Of a stretch of DNA of 10,742 nt, positions 1 to 6,159 are shown one piece after another (position 1 is the first letter of the stretch; each line of letters opens with the position of its first letter). The translations under genes and the position numbers were made by a program. The notes below the pieces were generated by a model, which did no database searches, was not told where the DNA came from, and saw nothing but the letters and a program-made list of their open reading frames with translations. Origin of the DNA: Faecalicatena fissicatena (lineage in GTDB: Bacteria; Bacillota; Clostridia; Lachnospirales; Lachnospiraceae); contig LDAQ01000135.1 of the NCBI GenBank assembly GCA_001028025.1, forward strand, positions 1-10,742, in the 5' to 3' direction.

Positions 1-3
1 TCC

Positions 4-36
4 CGAGTCTAAAGCTCGTGACCTAAATCCCGATTT
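4..36. repeat. Left copy of 33-bp inverted repeat
   Basis: This sequence is made of a 15-mer, cgagtctaaagctcg, three variable bases (TGA here), and a second 15-mer, cctaaatcccgattt. The reverse complement of the whole unit occurs at 10687-10719 with both 15-mers identical and only the central three bases changed. Each 15-mer has internal symmetry: CGAG at 4-7 pairs with CTCG at 15-18, and AAATC at 25-29 pairs with GATTT at 32-36. It ends 17 bases before the CIRCE element of hsp20. The match is seen directly. Whether it is a dispersed repeat, a recombination site or an assembly-end repeat is inference. Confidence 0.85.
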
Positions 37-53
37 ATTAACAAATTATAAAA

Positions 54-80
54 TTAGCACTCACCTCTTGACAGTGCTAA
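54..80 (+). promoter_or_regulatory. CIRCE operator (HrcA binding site)
   Basis: TTAGCACTC (54-62), nine spacer bases, then CAGTGCTAA (72-80). The CIRCE consensus is TTAGCACTC-N9-GAGTGCTAA, so only the first base of the right arm differs. CIRCE is the binding site of the heat shock repressor HrcA. The right arm covers the end of the -35 box of the hsp20 promoter, so HrcA bound here should block RNA polymerase. This predicts HrcA repression of hsp20 with release on heat or protein-folding stress. Confidence 0.93.
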
Positions 81-97
81 CACCCTTGTGTTATATT
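68..97 (+). promoter_or_regulatory. Sigma-A type promoter of hsp20
   Basis: The -35 box TTGACA (68-73) is a perfect match. The -10 box is TATATT (92-97) with an 18-base spacer, or TTATAT (91-96) with 17. The -35 lies inside the CIRCE element. A transcript starting near 104 would have a leader of about 40 bases before the start codon at 144. Confidence 0.8.
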
Positions 98-143
98 ACA
101 CATAGAACAAAGATAACAAATTAATTTTTAGGAGGTATGAACT

Positions 144-563
144 ATGTTATTATCAAACAGAAGTTTTTTAAATGATTTCTTTAAAGATCCATTTTTCGAA
201 AGATCATTCGACAACGCAGCAACACAGATCATGAAAACAGACATTCACGAGAAGGACAACAACTACCTCGTAGAAATGGAGCTTCCCGGCTACAAGAAAG
301 AAGATATCAAAGCCGATCTGAAGGACGGATATCTCACAATAACCGCCACTCGCGAAGAAAGCCAGGAAGAAAAAGATGAAAAAGGCAACTGTCTCCGCAA
401 AGAACGCTACACAGGTTCCTGCAACCGCAGATTCTACGTCGGAGACCAGTTAAAACAGGAAGACATCAAAGCCTCATTCAAAGACGGTGTATTATGTCTG
501 TCCGTCCCCAAGGAGGTTCCAAAAGCAATCGAAGAACAGCCTAAATATATTACAATAGAGTAA
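144..563 (+). CDS. hsp20: Small heat shock protein, Hsp20/alpha-crystallin family
   Basis: A cytoplasmic ATP-independent holdase chaperone that binds unfolding proteins and keeps them available to DnaK and GroEL for refolding. The 139 residues are a usual length for clostridial Hsp20. A short Phe-rich N-terminal arm (NRSFLNDFFKDPFF, residues 5-18) precedes an alpha-crystallin domain at about 31-123. That domain contains the ELPGYKKEDIKADLKDGYLTI stretch starting at residue 46 and the signature A-x-x-x-x-GVL at 110-117. The tail ends with the I-x-I motif (I136, T137, I138) that docks neighbouring subunits during oligomer assembly. The ATG at 144 has AGGAGG at 130-135, eight bases upstream. It stands alone behind a CIRCE-overlapped promoter, so HrcA control is likely. 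No clear terminator follows directly, but the strong hairpin at 605-651 may end or protect its transcript. Confidence 0.96.
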   Translation: MLLSNRSFLNDFFKDPFFERSFDNAATQIMKTDIHEKDNNYLVEMELPGYKKEDIKADLKDGYLTITATREESQEEKDEKGNCLRKERYTGSCNRRFYVGDQLKQEDIKASFKDGVLCLSVPKEVPKAIEEQPKYITIE

Positions 564-604
564 ATGAAACCATTTCGTCTGCCTTTTCTAACAATATTAA
601 CAAA

Positions 605-651
605 GGGGGTGTCGCAAAATAGCTAACATATAGCTATTGGGTGGCATCCCC
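605..651 (+). repeat. 47-base near-perfect palindrome, possible IS terminus
   Basis: Two 21-base arms (605-625 and 631-651) surround the loop ACATA. Of 21 positions, 16 are Watson-Crick pairs, three are G-U wobbles and two are A/G mismatches. Because the wobbles pair only in RNA read from the plus strand, the fold is better in the hsp20-direction transcript than in the opposite one. The left arm starts GGGGGTGTCGCAAAAT, which resembles, from memory, terminal inverted repeats of some clostridial DDE transposons. It lies 42 bases past the hsp20 stop and has no clear T-tract, so it is not a textbook terminator. Confidence 0.7.
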
Positions 652-665
652 GCCCCATTTAAGTA

Positions 666-707
666 AAAGCAGGAGGAAATCCTTTTTTGGGATTTTCCTT
701 CTGCTTT
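666..707 (-). terminator. Terminator-like hairpin, probably for a minus-strand relic gene
   Basis: Arms 666-682 and 689-707 pair over 17 positions with one bulged base and one position that is G-U in plus-strand RNA and A/C in minus-strand RNA. The loop is an oligo-T on the plus strand. On the minus strand the stem ends in CTGCTTTTACTT, giving a short T-run right after it, which is the better terminator direction. It sits 10 bases past the stop codon of the minus-strand frame at 717. On the plus strand the stem is followed by CATACATC, so termination there would be weak. Confidence 0.5.
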
Positions 708-716
708 CATACATCT

Positions 717-830
717 CTATTTATACAGATCCTCATTCTGATTTTCAAATAATTCTTCCAAATCCATAAATGCAAGTTTTTAACTTAAATCCTGCAAAAA
801 CATATTGACAGTATTATGTAAAAGGTGGTA
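717..830 (-). pseudogene. Broken minus-strand reading frame, possible transposase C-terminus
   Basis: In one minus-strand frame, codons 779 to 720 read KLAFMDLEELFENQNEDLYK and end in TAG (717-719). A single TAA at 780-782 interrupts the same frame, which then continues upstream as YHLLHNTVNMFLQDLS (830 to 783). The composition looks like coding sequence: acidic, with Leu and Asn and few rare residues. The position just before a terminator-like hairpin fits the end of a former gene. I do not recognise the family. A chance open stretch in AT-rich DNA is the main alternative. Confidence 0.3.
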
Positions 831-834
831 AAGT
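805..834 (+). promoter_or_regulatory. Probable promoter of the DUF4914 gene
   Basis: A perfect -35 TTGACA (805-810) is followed after 18 bases by TAAAGT (829-834), which matches the -10 consensus at four of six positions. The predicted start near 841 leaves a leader of about 58 bases before the ATG at 899. The promoter lies inside the broken minus-strand frame described at 717-830. Confidence 0.5.
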
Positions 835-898
835 ACTCTGAAATACCCTAAAAAGAAAAATCTCAAAAATGTCAAAATGAAAGTTAGGAGAAAACATT

Positions 899-2779
899 AT
901 GCATTCCTTGATCAAAAAATTTATTCTCCCCAGAGAACTTGAAACCATTGTCTCCAACAGCCCAAGTGTGATCATTCCGGAAAGCAAAGAGATGCTTTTT
1001 GAACTGATTTTTGGAAATGAGCACACCGATGAAATTGAAGTCCTCTATAACGCAGACGGCAAGATGGTGTTAGAGGCCACGGTCGCCCGTTGCCGCAATG
1101 GTGCCGCCGTCAATTTTTCAGAAGTCTATATGCGCCGCCGTGATGCAGATTCAATGCGGATCGGGGATGACCTGCCAACAGATAAGCTGCGGTTCAAAGA
1201 TACTTACGGTTATGAATTTTCTTCGGTTAAAGAGCAGACTTTTCAGTGGCTTGCAGGCCAGGAGTTAATCATCATACCGTTTAAAGCCGGCGGGGTTGAG
1301 TATGGGTACAATTCACTGCTCGTCTGCCCCCGCAACGCTGCTTTTTTCGCATTTGCCGTTTCTCAGCTGCAGGCGTTTGTAAATGCCAGAACGATTGAAG
1401 AACCTTTCAGGCCGCGGGCAATCGTCTATGTGGCACCACCATTTCGGCATACTCATTTTAACGGCAGGCAGGTCTGTGTACACTGCCGTTCCAACGAGCT
1501 GCATGAAGTGTTTTCCTACAATCTTTATCCGGGACCGTCTGCCAAAAAAGGGATTTACAGCGTACTTCTCGATATCGGTGAGCAGGAAGGCTGGGTGACA
1601 GCGCATGCATCGGCAGCACGCATTATTACCCCCTATGAAAATGAAATCGTCATGATGCATGAAGGTGCATCTGGAGGCGGTAAGAGTGAACTGCTGCAGG
1701 ATGTTCACCGTGAATCAGATGGCCGCGTCCTTCTTGGTGTCAATACAGTGACTGGAGATAAGCGCTTTATCAGCATGAGCGATACCTGTACGATTGAACC
1801 GGTTACGGATGACATGGCCAACTGTAACCCTCGCATTCAGACAGGAAGCGGGAAACTGGCGCTTACCGATGGTGAAGATGGATGGTTTGTCCGGGTCGAC
1901 GGAATTACAGAGTATGGATGTGACCCGCTCTATGAAAAAATTGCTGTTCATTCCAAAGAACCTCTGGTATTTTTTAATCTTCAGGCGATCCCACGTTCGA
2001 CATGCCTGCCGTGGGATCATACTATTGAATCAGATGGAAAGCCATGCCCGAATCCACGAGTCATCATCCCGCGCCGATTAATTCCAAACATCGTTACCAC
2101 CCCGGTAGAAGTCAATGTACGCAGCTTTGGTGTGCGGACTCCCCCAACCACGGCAAAACACCCGGATTACGGTATTCTCGGACTGATGCAGGTCATTCCG
2201 CCTGCAATCGCGTGGCTGTGGCGCCTGGTAGCGCCGCGTGGATACAACAATCCAAGCATTAACGGCAGTTCTCCGCTGGCCGCAGAAGGAGTTGGTTCCT
2301 ACTGGCCATTTGCGACCGGACAACGGGTGAAACAGGCAAATTATCTTTTAGAGCAGATCATAAGCTGTCCAAAAACGAGATATGTATTGATCCCCAACCA
2401 GCATATCGGAATTTACAAAGTAGGTTTCGCTGCAGAATGGATTTCCCGCGAATACCTGGCCCGCCGCGGCGGTGTAAATATGAAAATGAACCGTTTGACA
2501 CCGGCCCGCTGCTCCCTGCTTGGTTATTCACTGAAGCAAATGAAAGTAGACGGCCAGTCCATTTCTTCCAAATTCCTTCGTCCGGAAAATCAGGAAACCC
2601 TAGGAGAAGCAGGGTACGATAAGGGAGCCGGTATTCTTTACGATTTCTTCGAGAAAGAGCTTTCTGTTTACGATGCAGAGGAACTTCATCCGATTGGAAA
2701 AGAGATTCTGGAATGTTTTAAAAACAGAGGTACCGCAGAGGATTACTGCGATATCATACCATTAGGACTCCAGCCATAA
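899..2779 (+). CDS. DUF4914 family P-loop protein, function unknown
   Basis: A 626-residue protein that I recognise as DUF4914, a large, well-conserved and uncharacterised family of Clostridia and some other anaerobes. What is seen: a nucleotide-binding P-loop GASGGGKSE at residues 256-264, of the form found in HPr kinase and PEP carboxykinase rather than in AAA or ABC ATPases. Other conserved-looking blocks are RHTHF (183-187), SYNLYPGPSAKKG (206-218), TDGEDGW (323-329), KPCPNPRVIIPRR (381-393) and EGVGSYWPFATGQR (463-476). There is no signal peptide or membrane segment, so it should be cytoplasmic. The family role is not known. A metabolite or protein kinase of the PEPCK/HPrK fold is inference from the P-loop alone. 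The ATG at 899 has TAGGAG ending at 890, eight bases upstream. It appears monocistronic between its own promoter and the terminator at 2801. Confidence 0.92.
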   Translation: MHSLIKKFILPRELETIVSNSPSVIIPESKEMLFELIFGNEHTDEIEVLYNADGKMVLEATVARCRNGAAVNFSEVYMRRRDADSMRIGDDLPTDKLRFKDTYGYEFSSVKEQTFQWLAGQELIIIPFKAGGVEYGYNSLLVCPRNAAFFAFAVSQLQAFVNARTIEEPFRPRAIVYVAPPFRHTHFNGRQVCVHCRSNELHEVFSYNLYPGPSAKKGIYSVLLDIGEQEGWVTAHASAARIITPYENEIVMMHEGASGGGKSELLQDVHRESDGRVLLGVNTVTGDKRFISMSDTCTIEPVTDDMANCNPRIQTGSGKLALTDGEDGWFVRVDGITEYGCDPLYEKIAVHSKEPLVFFNLQAIPRSTCLPWDHTIESDGKPCPNPRVIIPRRLIPNIVTTPVEVNVRSFGVRTPPTTAKHPDYGILGLMQVIPPAIAWLWRLVAPRGYNNPSINGSSPLAAEGVGSYWPFATGQRVKQANYLLEQIISCPKTRYVLIPNQHIGIYKVGFAAEWISREYLARRGGVNMKMNRLTPARCSLLGYSLKQMKVDGQSISSKFLRPENQETLGEAGYDKGAGILYDFFEKELSVYDAEELHPIGKEILECFKNRGTAEDYCDIIPLGLQP

Positions 2780-2800
2780 GCCGGCTAATTTTAAATGTAT

Positions 2801-2841
2801 TGAGCCGTATACCTCTCTTTAAAAGGTATACGGCTCATTTT
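2801..2841 (+). terminator. Rho-independent terminator of the DUF4914 gene
   Basis: A perfect 14-bp stem (2801-2814 with 2824-2837) closes a nine-base loop and is followed by TTTT and AATAAAT. It lies 21 bases past the DUF4914 stop. The convergent helicase gene ends at 2856, so the same stem is the only visible candidate to stop leftward transcripts as well, although the minus-strand side lacks a good T-run. Confidence 0.93.
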
Positions 2842-2855
2842 AATAAATATACTGG

Positions 2856-5234
2856 TTATTTAGAGATGCTTCCCGGAGCCTCCCCCTCCCAGAATGCTTC
2901 TATTTTTGTTCCTATATTTTCTATCCTGCAGACCTGGTATCCCTCCCACTCCCGTGGAAAGATCTCCCGGTACTGTCTCCCCATAAACCGTTCGTCAAGC
3001 AGAATAATTACACCCCGGTCCTTCTCAGTTCTGATGACTCTGCCGGCAGACTGCAGTACTTTATTCATCCCCGGGTACAGATAGGCATAATCAAACCCTT
3101 TCATATGTCTGCTGTCGAAATACTGTTTCAGTATCTCCCTGTCATTGCACACTTGCGGGAGTCCTGTCCCAATAATCACTGCCCCGATCAGCCTGTCCTC
3201 TGTGAGGTCAATGCCCTCCGAAAAGATGCCGCCCATCACGCAGAATCCCACCAGGCTGCACTCACGCTCTTCTTCAAATGTCTCCAGAAAGATCTCCCTT
3301 GCTTCCTCTCCCATGAACTGTGACTGGATGATGCATTCAATATCATTTTGCCCCTGCATTATATTCTGGAAACAATCATATACATCCTCCATGAACCGGT
3401 AGGATGGGAAAAAGATCATGTAATTCCCTTTTCTGCCCGCCACTGTACTCAGAATATATCTGGCAAACCGTTCATACATGTCCGCTCCCCGCATGGTATA
3501 CTTCGTGCTTACATCGGTACCCAGCAGAAGCAGGCGGTTTTCTTTTGGAAAAGAAGATTCCGCATAAATAGCATAGTCATCGCTCTCCACACTGAGAAGC
3601 TTCTTATAATAATGGATTGGCAGCAGTGTGGCCGAGAAAAATATGGTACTGTTACCCTGTTCCAGATAAGTCTGCAGGTTCACGGAGGGATTCACACAGA
3701 GTAATTTTACTCTGAAACGACCATCACGTTCAAGTTCCGTATAGATCACATAATTTTCATCCAGGATATCATGAATATTCAAAAAGTCCCTGACCTGGAA
3801 ATAAAAATCCAGCACCTGCTCTCTTTTTTCCTCACTCTGAACTGCTTCCAGATACTCCTCCAGGCCAGACATCACATTCATCAGCTTCACCGCAATATGG
3901 GACACGCTTTCCAGAATCTGATAGCTCTCGCACTCTCTCTTCAGCATAAGCAGCTGCTTATTGCACTCCTCCAGCCTTTTTGCCAGCCCGGGATCTTCGT
4001 TCTTCACCAGACGTTTGATCTCAAGCACGTCCTCTTTATACAGTGCTGCGCTGTACATCTCGCGTCCCCGTTCGACCAGATTATGGGCCTCATCGATCAA
4101 AAACAGATATTCCCCCTTATTCCCTTCAGAAAAAAAGCGTTTCAAATGGGCATTGGGATCAAAAACATAATTGTAATCACAGATAATCGCATCTGACCAC
4201 ACCGAAACATCAAGTGCCATTTCAAATGGACAGACATTATATTTCTGGGCCTGTTTCTCTATAGCATCCCTGCTCATGTCATCCGAATTCATAATCATGT
4301 TAAACACGGCATCATTTACCCTGTCATAATGTCCTTTTGCATAAGGGCAGCTGTCAGGATTGCAGGCAGTCTCTTCCATGAAACATATTTTTTCCTTCGC
4401 AGTAAGCGTAATCACCTTCAGCCGGAGTCCCTGTTCCTTCAGCGTCAGAAATGCCTGTTCTGCCACCGTTCTCGTAATCGTCTTTGCCGTCAGATAAAAA
4501 ATACGTTCACCGAACCCTTCTCCCATGGCTCTCACCGCCGGGAAAACGGCTGCCATGGTTTTTCCAACTCCCGTGGGGGCCTGTATAAATAACTTTTTCT
4601 TACGAAGTATCGTACGGTAGACAGATGTCACAATTTCTCTCTGGCCGTCCCGGTAATCAAAAGGAAACTCCACACTTTTTATAGATACATTCCGCCCGGA
4701 CTTCCACTCAATCTGAAACTTTGCCCACTTTTCATACTTTCTGACCAGTCCTATAAACCATTCTTCCAGCTCTTCCCTGGTAAACTCCTGGGTAAATCTT
4801 TTCAGTTCTTCCGTTTCCAGATTACAGTAGGTCATCTGCACGCGGATCTTCTTCAGATTCTCCTGCAGGGCATAAATATATGCATAACACTTGGCCTGTG
4901 CCAGATGTACATTGGAGGGGGCTTCGATATGTTCCATCTCCCTGAGGACACCTTTAATTTCATCAATCATGCTTCCCTGCCCATCTTCGATGATTCCGTC
5001 GGCCCGCCCCTCAACCTGAAGAATAAATCCTTCACAGGGAATCTGCAGCTTGAGAGAAACCTCTGCACGATAATCAGAACCCATACGCCGCTGTATTTTG
5101 CGATGGATTCTGCTTCCCTGCAGCATGGCCTCTTTGTCCATACCGCCCCCTGTTCTGTTGTCTATGTCCCCCTCACGCAGAATAAATTCCACCAGATTAC
5201 GGACAGATATTTTGATTAGTTCTTTTTCTTCCAT
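2856..5234 (-). CDS. PD-(D/E)XK nuclease fused to Fe-S XPD/DinG-like DNA helicase
   Basis: A 792-residue superfamily 2 DNA helicase with an N-terminal nuclease-like domain. The first about 180 residues show the RecB/Cas4-type PD-(D/E)XK layout: H44, D79 in GRADGII, E92-I-K94 in DEIKG, and the QxxxY motif Q113-Y117. The helicase part has Walker A APTGVGKT (219-226), four cysteines C284, C291, C296 and C335 placed as in the Fe-S domain of XPD and DinG, CDYNY (352-356), DEAH (381-384), SATLLP (534-539), GGIFSEGID (668-676) and the motif VI region QSAGRVIR (728-735). The family unwinds DNA 5' to 3' in repair and replication rescue, and the nuclease domain could trim the strands. All key residues are present, so it should be active. 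No in-frame start lies further upstream. It is followed by the 2801 hairpin and stands apart from the kinase gene by 73 bases. Confidence 0.93.
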   Translation of the reverse strand: MEEKELIKISVRNLVEFILREGDIDNRTGGGMDKEAMLQGSRIHRKIQRRMGSDYRAEVSLKLQIPCEGFILQVEGRADGIIEDGQGSMIDEIKGVLREMEHIEAPSNVHLAQAKCYAYIYALQENLKKIRVQMTYCNLETEELKRFTQEFTREELEEWFIGLVRKYEKWAKFQIEWKSGRNVSIKSVEFPFDYRDGQREIVTSVYRTILRKKKLFIQAPTGVGKTMAAVFPAVRAMGEGFGERIFYLTAKTITRTVAEQAFLTLKEQGLRLKVITLTAKEKICFMEETACNPDSCPYAKGHYDRVNDAVFNMIMNSDDMSRDAIEKQAQKYNVCPFEMALDVSVWSDAIICDYNYVFDPNAHLKRFFSEGNKGEYLFLIDEAHNLVERGREMYSAALYKEDVLEIKRLVKNEDPGLAKRLEECNKQLLMLKRECESYQILESVSHIAVKLMNVMSGLEEYLEAVQSEEKREQVLDFYFQVRDFLNIHDILDENYVIYTELERDGRFRVKLLCVNPSVNLQTYLEQGNSTIFFSATLLPIHYYKKLLSVESDDYAIYAESSFPKENRLLLLGTDVSTKYTMRGADMYERFARYILSTVAGRKGNYMIFFPSYRFMEDVYDCFQNIMQGQNDIECIIQSQFMGEEAREIFLETFEEERECSLVGFCVMGGIFSEGIDLTEDRLIGAVIIGTGLPQVCNDREILKQYFDSRHMKGFDYAYLYPGMNKVLQSAGRVIRTEKDRGVIILLDERFMGRQYREIFPREWEGYQVCRIENIGTKIEAFWEGEAPGSISK

Positions 5235-5241
5235 GTGTGTT

Positions 5242-5247
5242 ATTATA
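5242..5247 (-). promoter_or_regulatory. Probable -10 box of the helicase gene
   Basis: Read on the minus strand this is a perfect TATAAT, separated from the helicase ATG by only AACACAC. The best -35 at a 17-base spacing is TGGCTT (5270 to 5265), a poor match. If used, transcription would start at or within a base or two of the ATG. The nearest ribosome binding candidate, GAGGT at 5251-5247, lies 12 bases from the ATG and overlaps this box, so it would not be in that transcript. Confidence 0.4.
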
Positions 5248-5277
5248 CCTCGTCCATCCTGGAAAAGCCACTCTTAA

Positions 5278-5302
5278 ATCAGGTACCAGTTAATTACCTG
5301 AT
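5278..5302. repeat. Inverted repeat between kinase and helicase genes
   Basis: Perfect 8-base arms ATCAGGTA (5278-5285) and TACCTGAT (5295-5302) are separated by nine bases. It lies just after the kinase stop codon and just upstream of the possible helicase promoter. On the minus strand it is followed only by TTAAGAG, so it is a weak terminator at best. An operator for the helicase gene is the other reading. Neither can be decided from sequence. Confidence 0.5.
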
Positions 5303-5307
5303 GCAAT

Positions 5308-6159
5308 CTAAATCACAACAGCAAACTGGATATAATTCTCTCCTCCTATTTCTTCCTGCCCCACAGTGATCTCACCGCCGGCTTTCTCCGCCAGCAGCTT
5401 TGCGCAGTAGAGACCAAGCCCCCGGTCATCCCTTTTCTTACTTTTTGTAGTAAATCCATGTTCAAAAAAATGTCCGATTTGTTCCAGTGAAATCTTTTCG
5501 TGCTGATTGAATATCTGAAAAATAAGGTGATCCTGCCGCGAATCCAGAATCATACGCACTCTGCCGCCCACATCCGGGCACGCCTCATACGCATTGTCCA
5601 CCAGAACTCCAACGATCTCGATCAGACTGTGTTCTGATACTCTCGAAATAATTTCCTTGCTGCGCACCTCGATCTCCGTCTCAATATCTTCCCGGGAGCT
5701 TACAATCTTGCTGTAAAGAAACCCGGCCAGAACCTTATCGCTAATTCTCAGCAACGGCAGATACCGGTTCCCCCCATCTCTGCTGATCGCTTTCACATAC
5801 TCGGACTGTCTGCCGACAAGTTCCTCATAAGTTTCCACAGTAAGATGCATATTCAGTATGGCATTCAGATGATTGTCAAATTCATGCTGCTTCGCCCTGA
5901 TTTCCTTAACCAGTTCCTCCATCGGCTGAATATAGAGCTGATACATCTTCAGTTCCTTTTCCTGCTCCCGAATGATATCATTGCTCATCTTCCAGTCAAT
6001 TGTCCCCCAGATGATGACCGCAAGAAAGAGAATAAATACAATGATCATCTTGAAATCCAGGGTTCCGCTTATCTTCAGATCTATCACCAGATACACTGCG
6101 ATTGCAAGAGAAAGAAAACAGAAGAACCTGTAAAAGAATTTTTTCACTGATTTATTCAT
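5308..6159 (-). CDS. Sensor histidine kinase, GHKL/agr-like family
   Basis: A 283-residue membrane sensor kinase that would phosphorylate the adjacent LytTR regulator. Two hydrophobic segments at about 11-27 and 37-53 anchor it, with only about ten residues between them, so there is almost no extracellular sensor domain. A coiled linker (60-90) leads to the phosphoacceptor region KQHEFDNHLNAI with the likely histidine H92. The ATPase domain has the N box LVDNAYEA (186-193, N189), FFEHGFTTKS (231-240) and the G box RGLGL (246-250). This arrangement matches the GHKL_5 kinases paired with LytTR regulators, but with far fewer membrane segments than AgrC. The start overlaps the regulator's last codons by eight bases (ATGAATAA) and has AGGAGG at 6172-6167, seven bases upstream, so the two are translationally coupled. 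No signal-peptide precursor gene or ABC transporter is next to it, so its signal cannot be inferred. Confidence 0.93.
   Translation of the reverse strand: MNKSVKKFFYRFFCFLSLAIAVYLVIDLKISGTLDFKMIIVFILFLAVIIWGTIDWKMSNDIIREQEKELKMYQLYIQPMEELVKEIRAKQHEFDNHLNAILNMHLTVETYEELVGRQSEYVKAISRDGGNRYLPLLRISDKVLAGFLYSKIVSSREDIETEIEVRSKEIISRVSEHSLIEIVGVLVDNAYEACPDVGGRVRMILDSRQDHLIFQIFNQHEKISLEQIGHFFEHGFTTKSKKRDDRGLGLYCAKLLAEKAGGEITVGQEEIGGENYIQFAVVI

Larger units (their letters stand above)
605..779 (-). mobile_element. Possible decayed end of an insertion sequence
   Basis: Read on the minus strand, three parts occur in the order expected of an IS 3' end. First is the tail of a reading frame ending in TAG at 717-719. 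Next is a terminator-like hairpin (707 to 666). Last is a palindromic terminus ending in GCGACACCCCC at 615-605. No intact transposase, second terminus or target duplication is visible, so this would be a relic with its upstream part lost. The family cannot be assigned. The alternative is an ordinary intergenic region with two hairpins. The stretch 564-898 holds no other gene that I can support. Confidence 0.35.

Noticed and set aside
814..1026. Minus-strand 70-codon open frame over the start of the DUF4914 gene
   Set aside because: It overlaps the well-supported DUF4914 N-terminus and promoter, has no ribosome binding site that I can see, and its protein has no recognisable features.
1313..2323. 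Several antisense and out-of-frame open stretches of 60-130 codons inside the DUF4914 gene
   Set aside because: They are shadows of one conserved 626-codon gene. Their products are rich in Cys, His and Arg in the way expected of wrong-frame translation.
3348..4196. Plus-strand open frames of 118 and 141 codons opposite the helicase gene
   Set aside because: They lie wholly within the helicase coding region, which has all motifs in order. The proteins look like antisense noise and no ribosome binding sites or promoters support them.
2976..5234. Possible CRISPR-associated context because of the Cas4-like domain
   Set aside because: There is no repeat-spacer array, cas1, cas2 or other cas gene in the window. 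The domain is fused to a chromosomal-type helicase.
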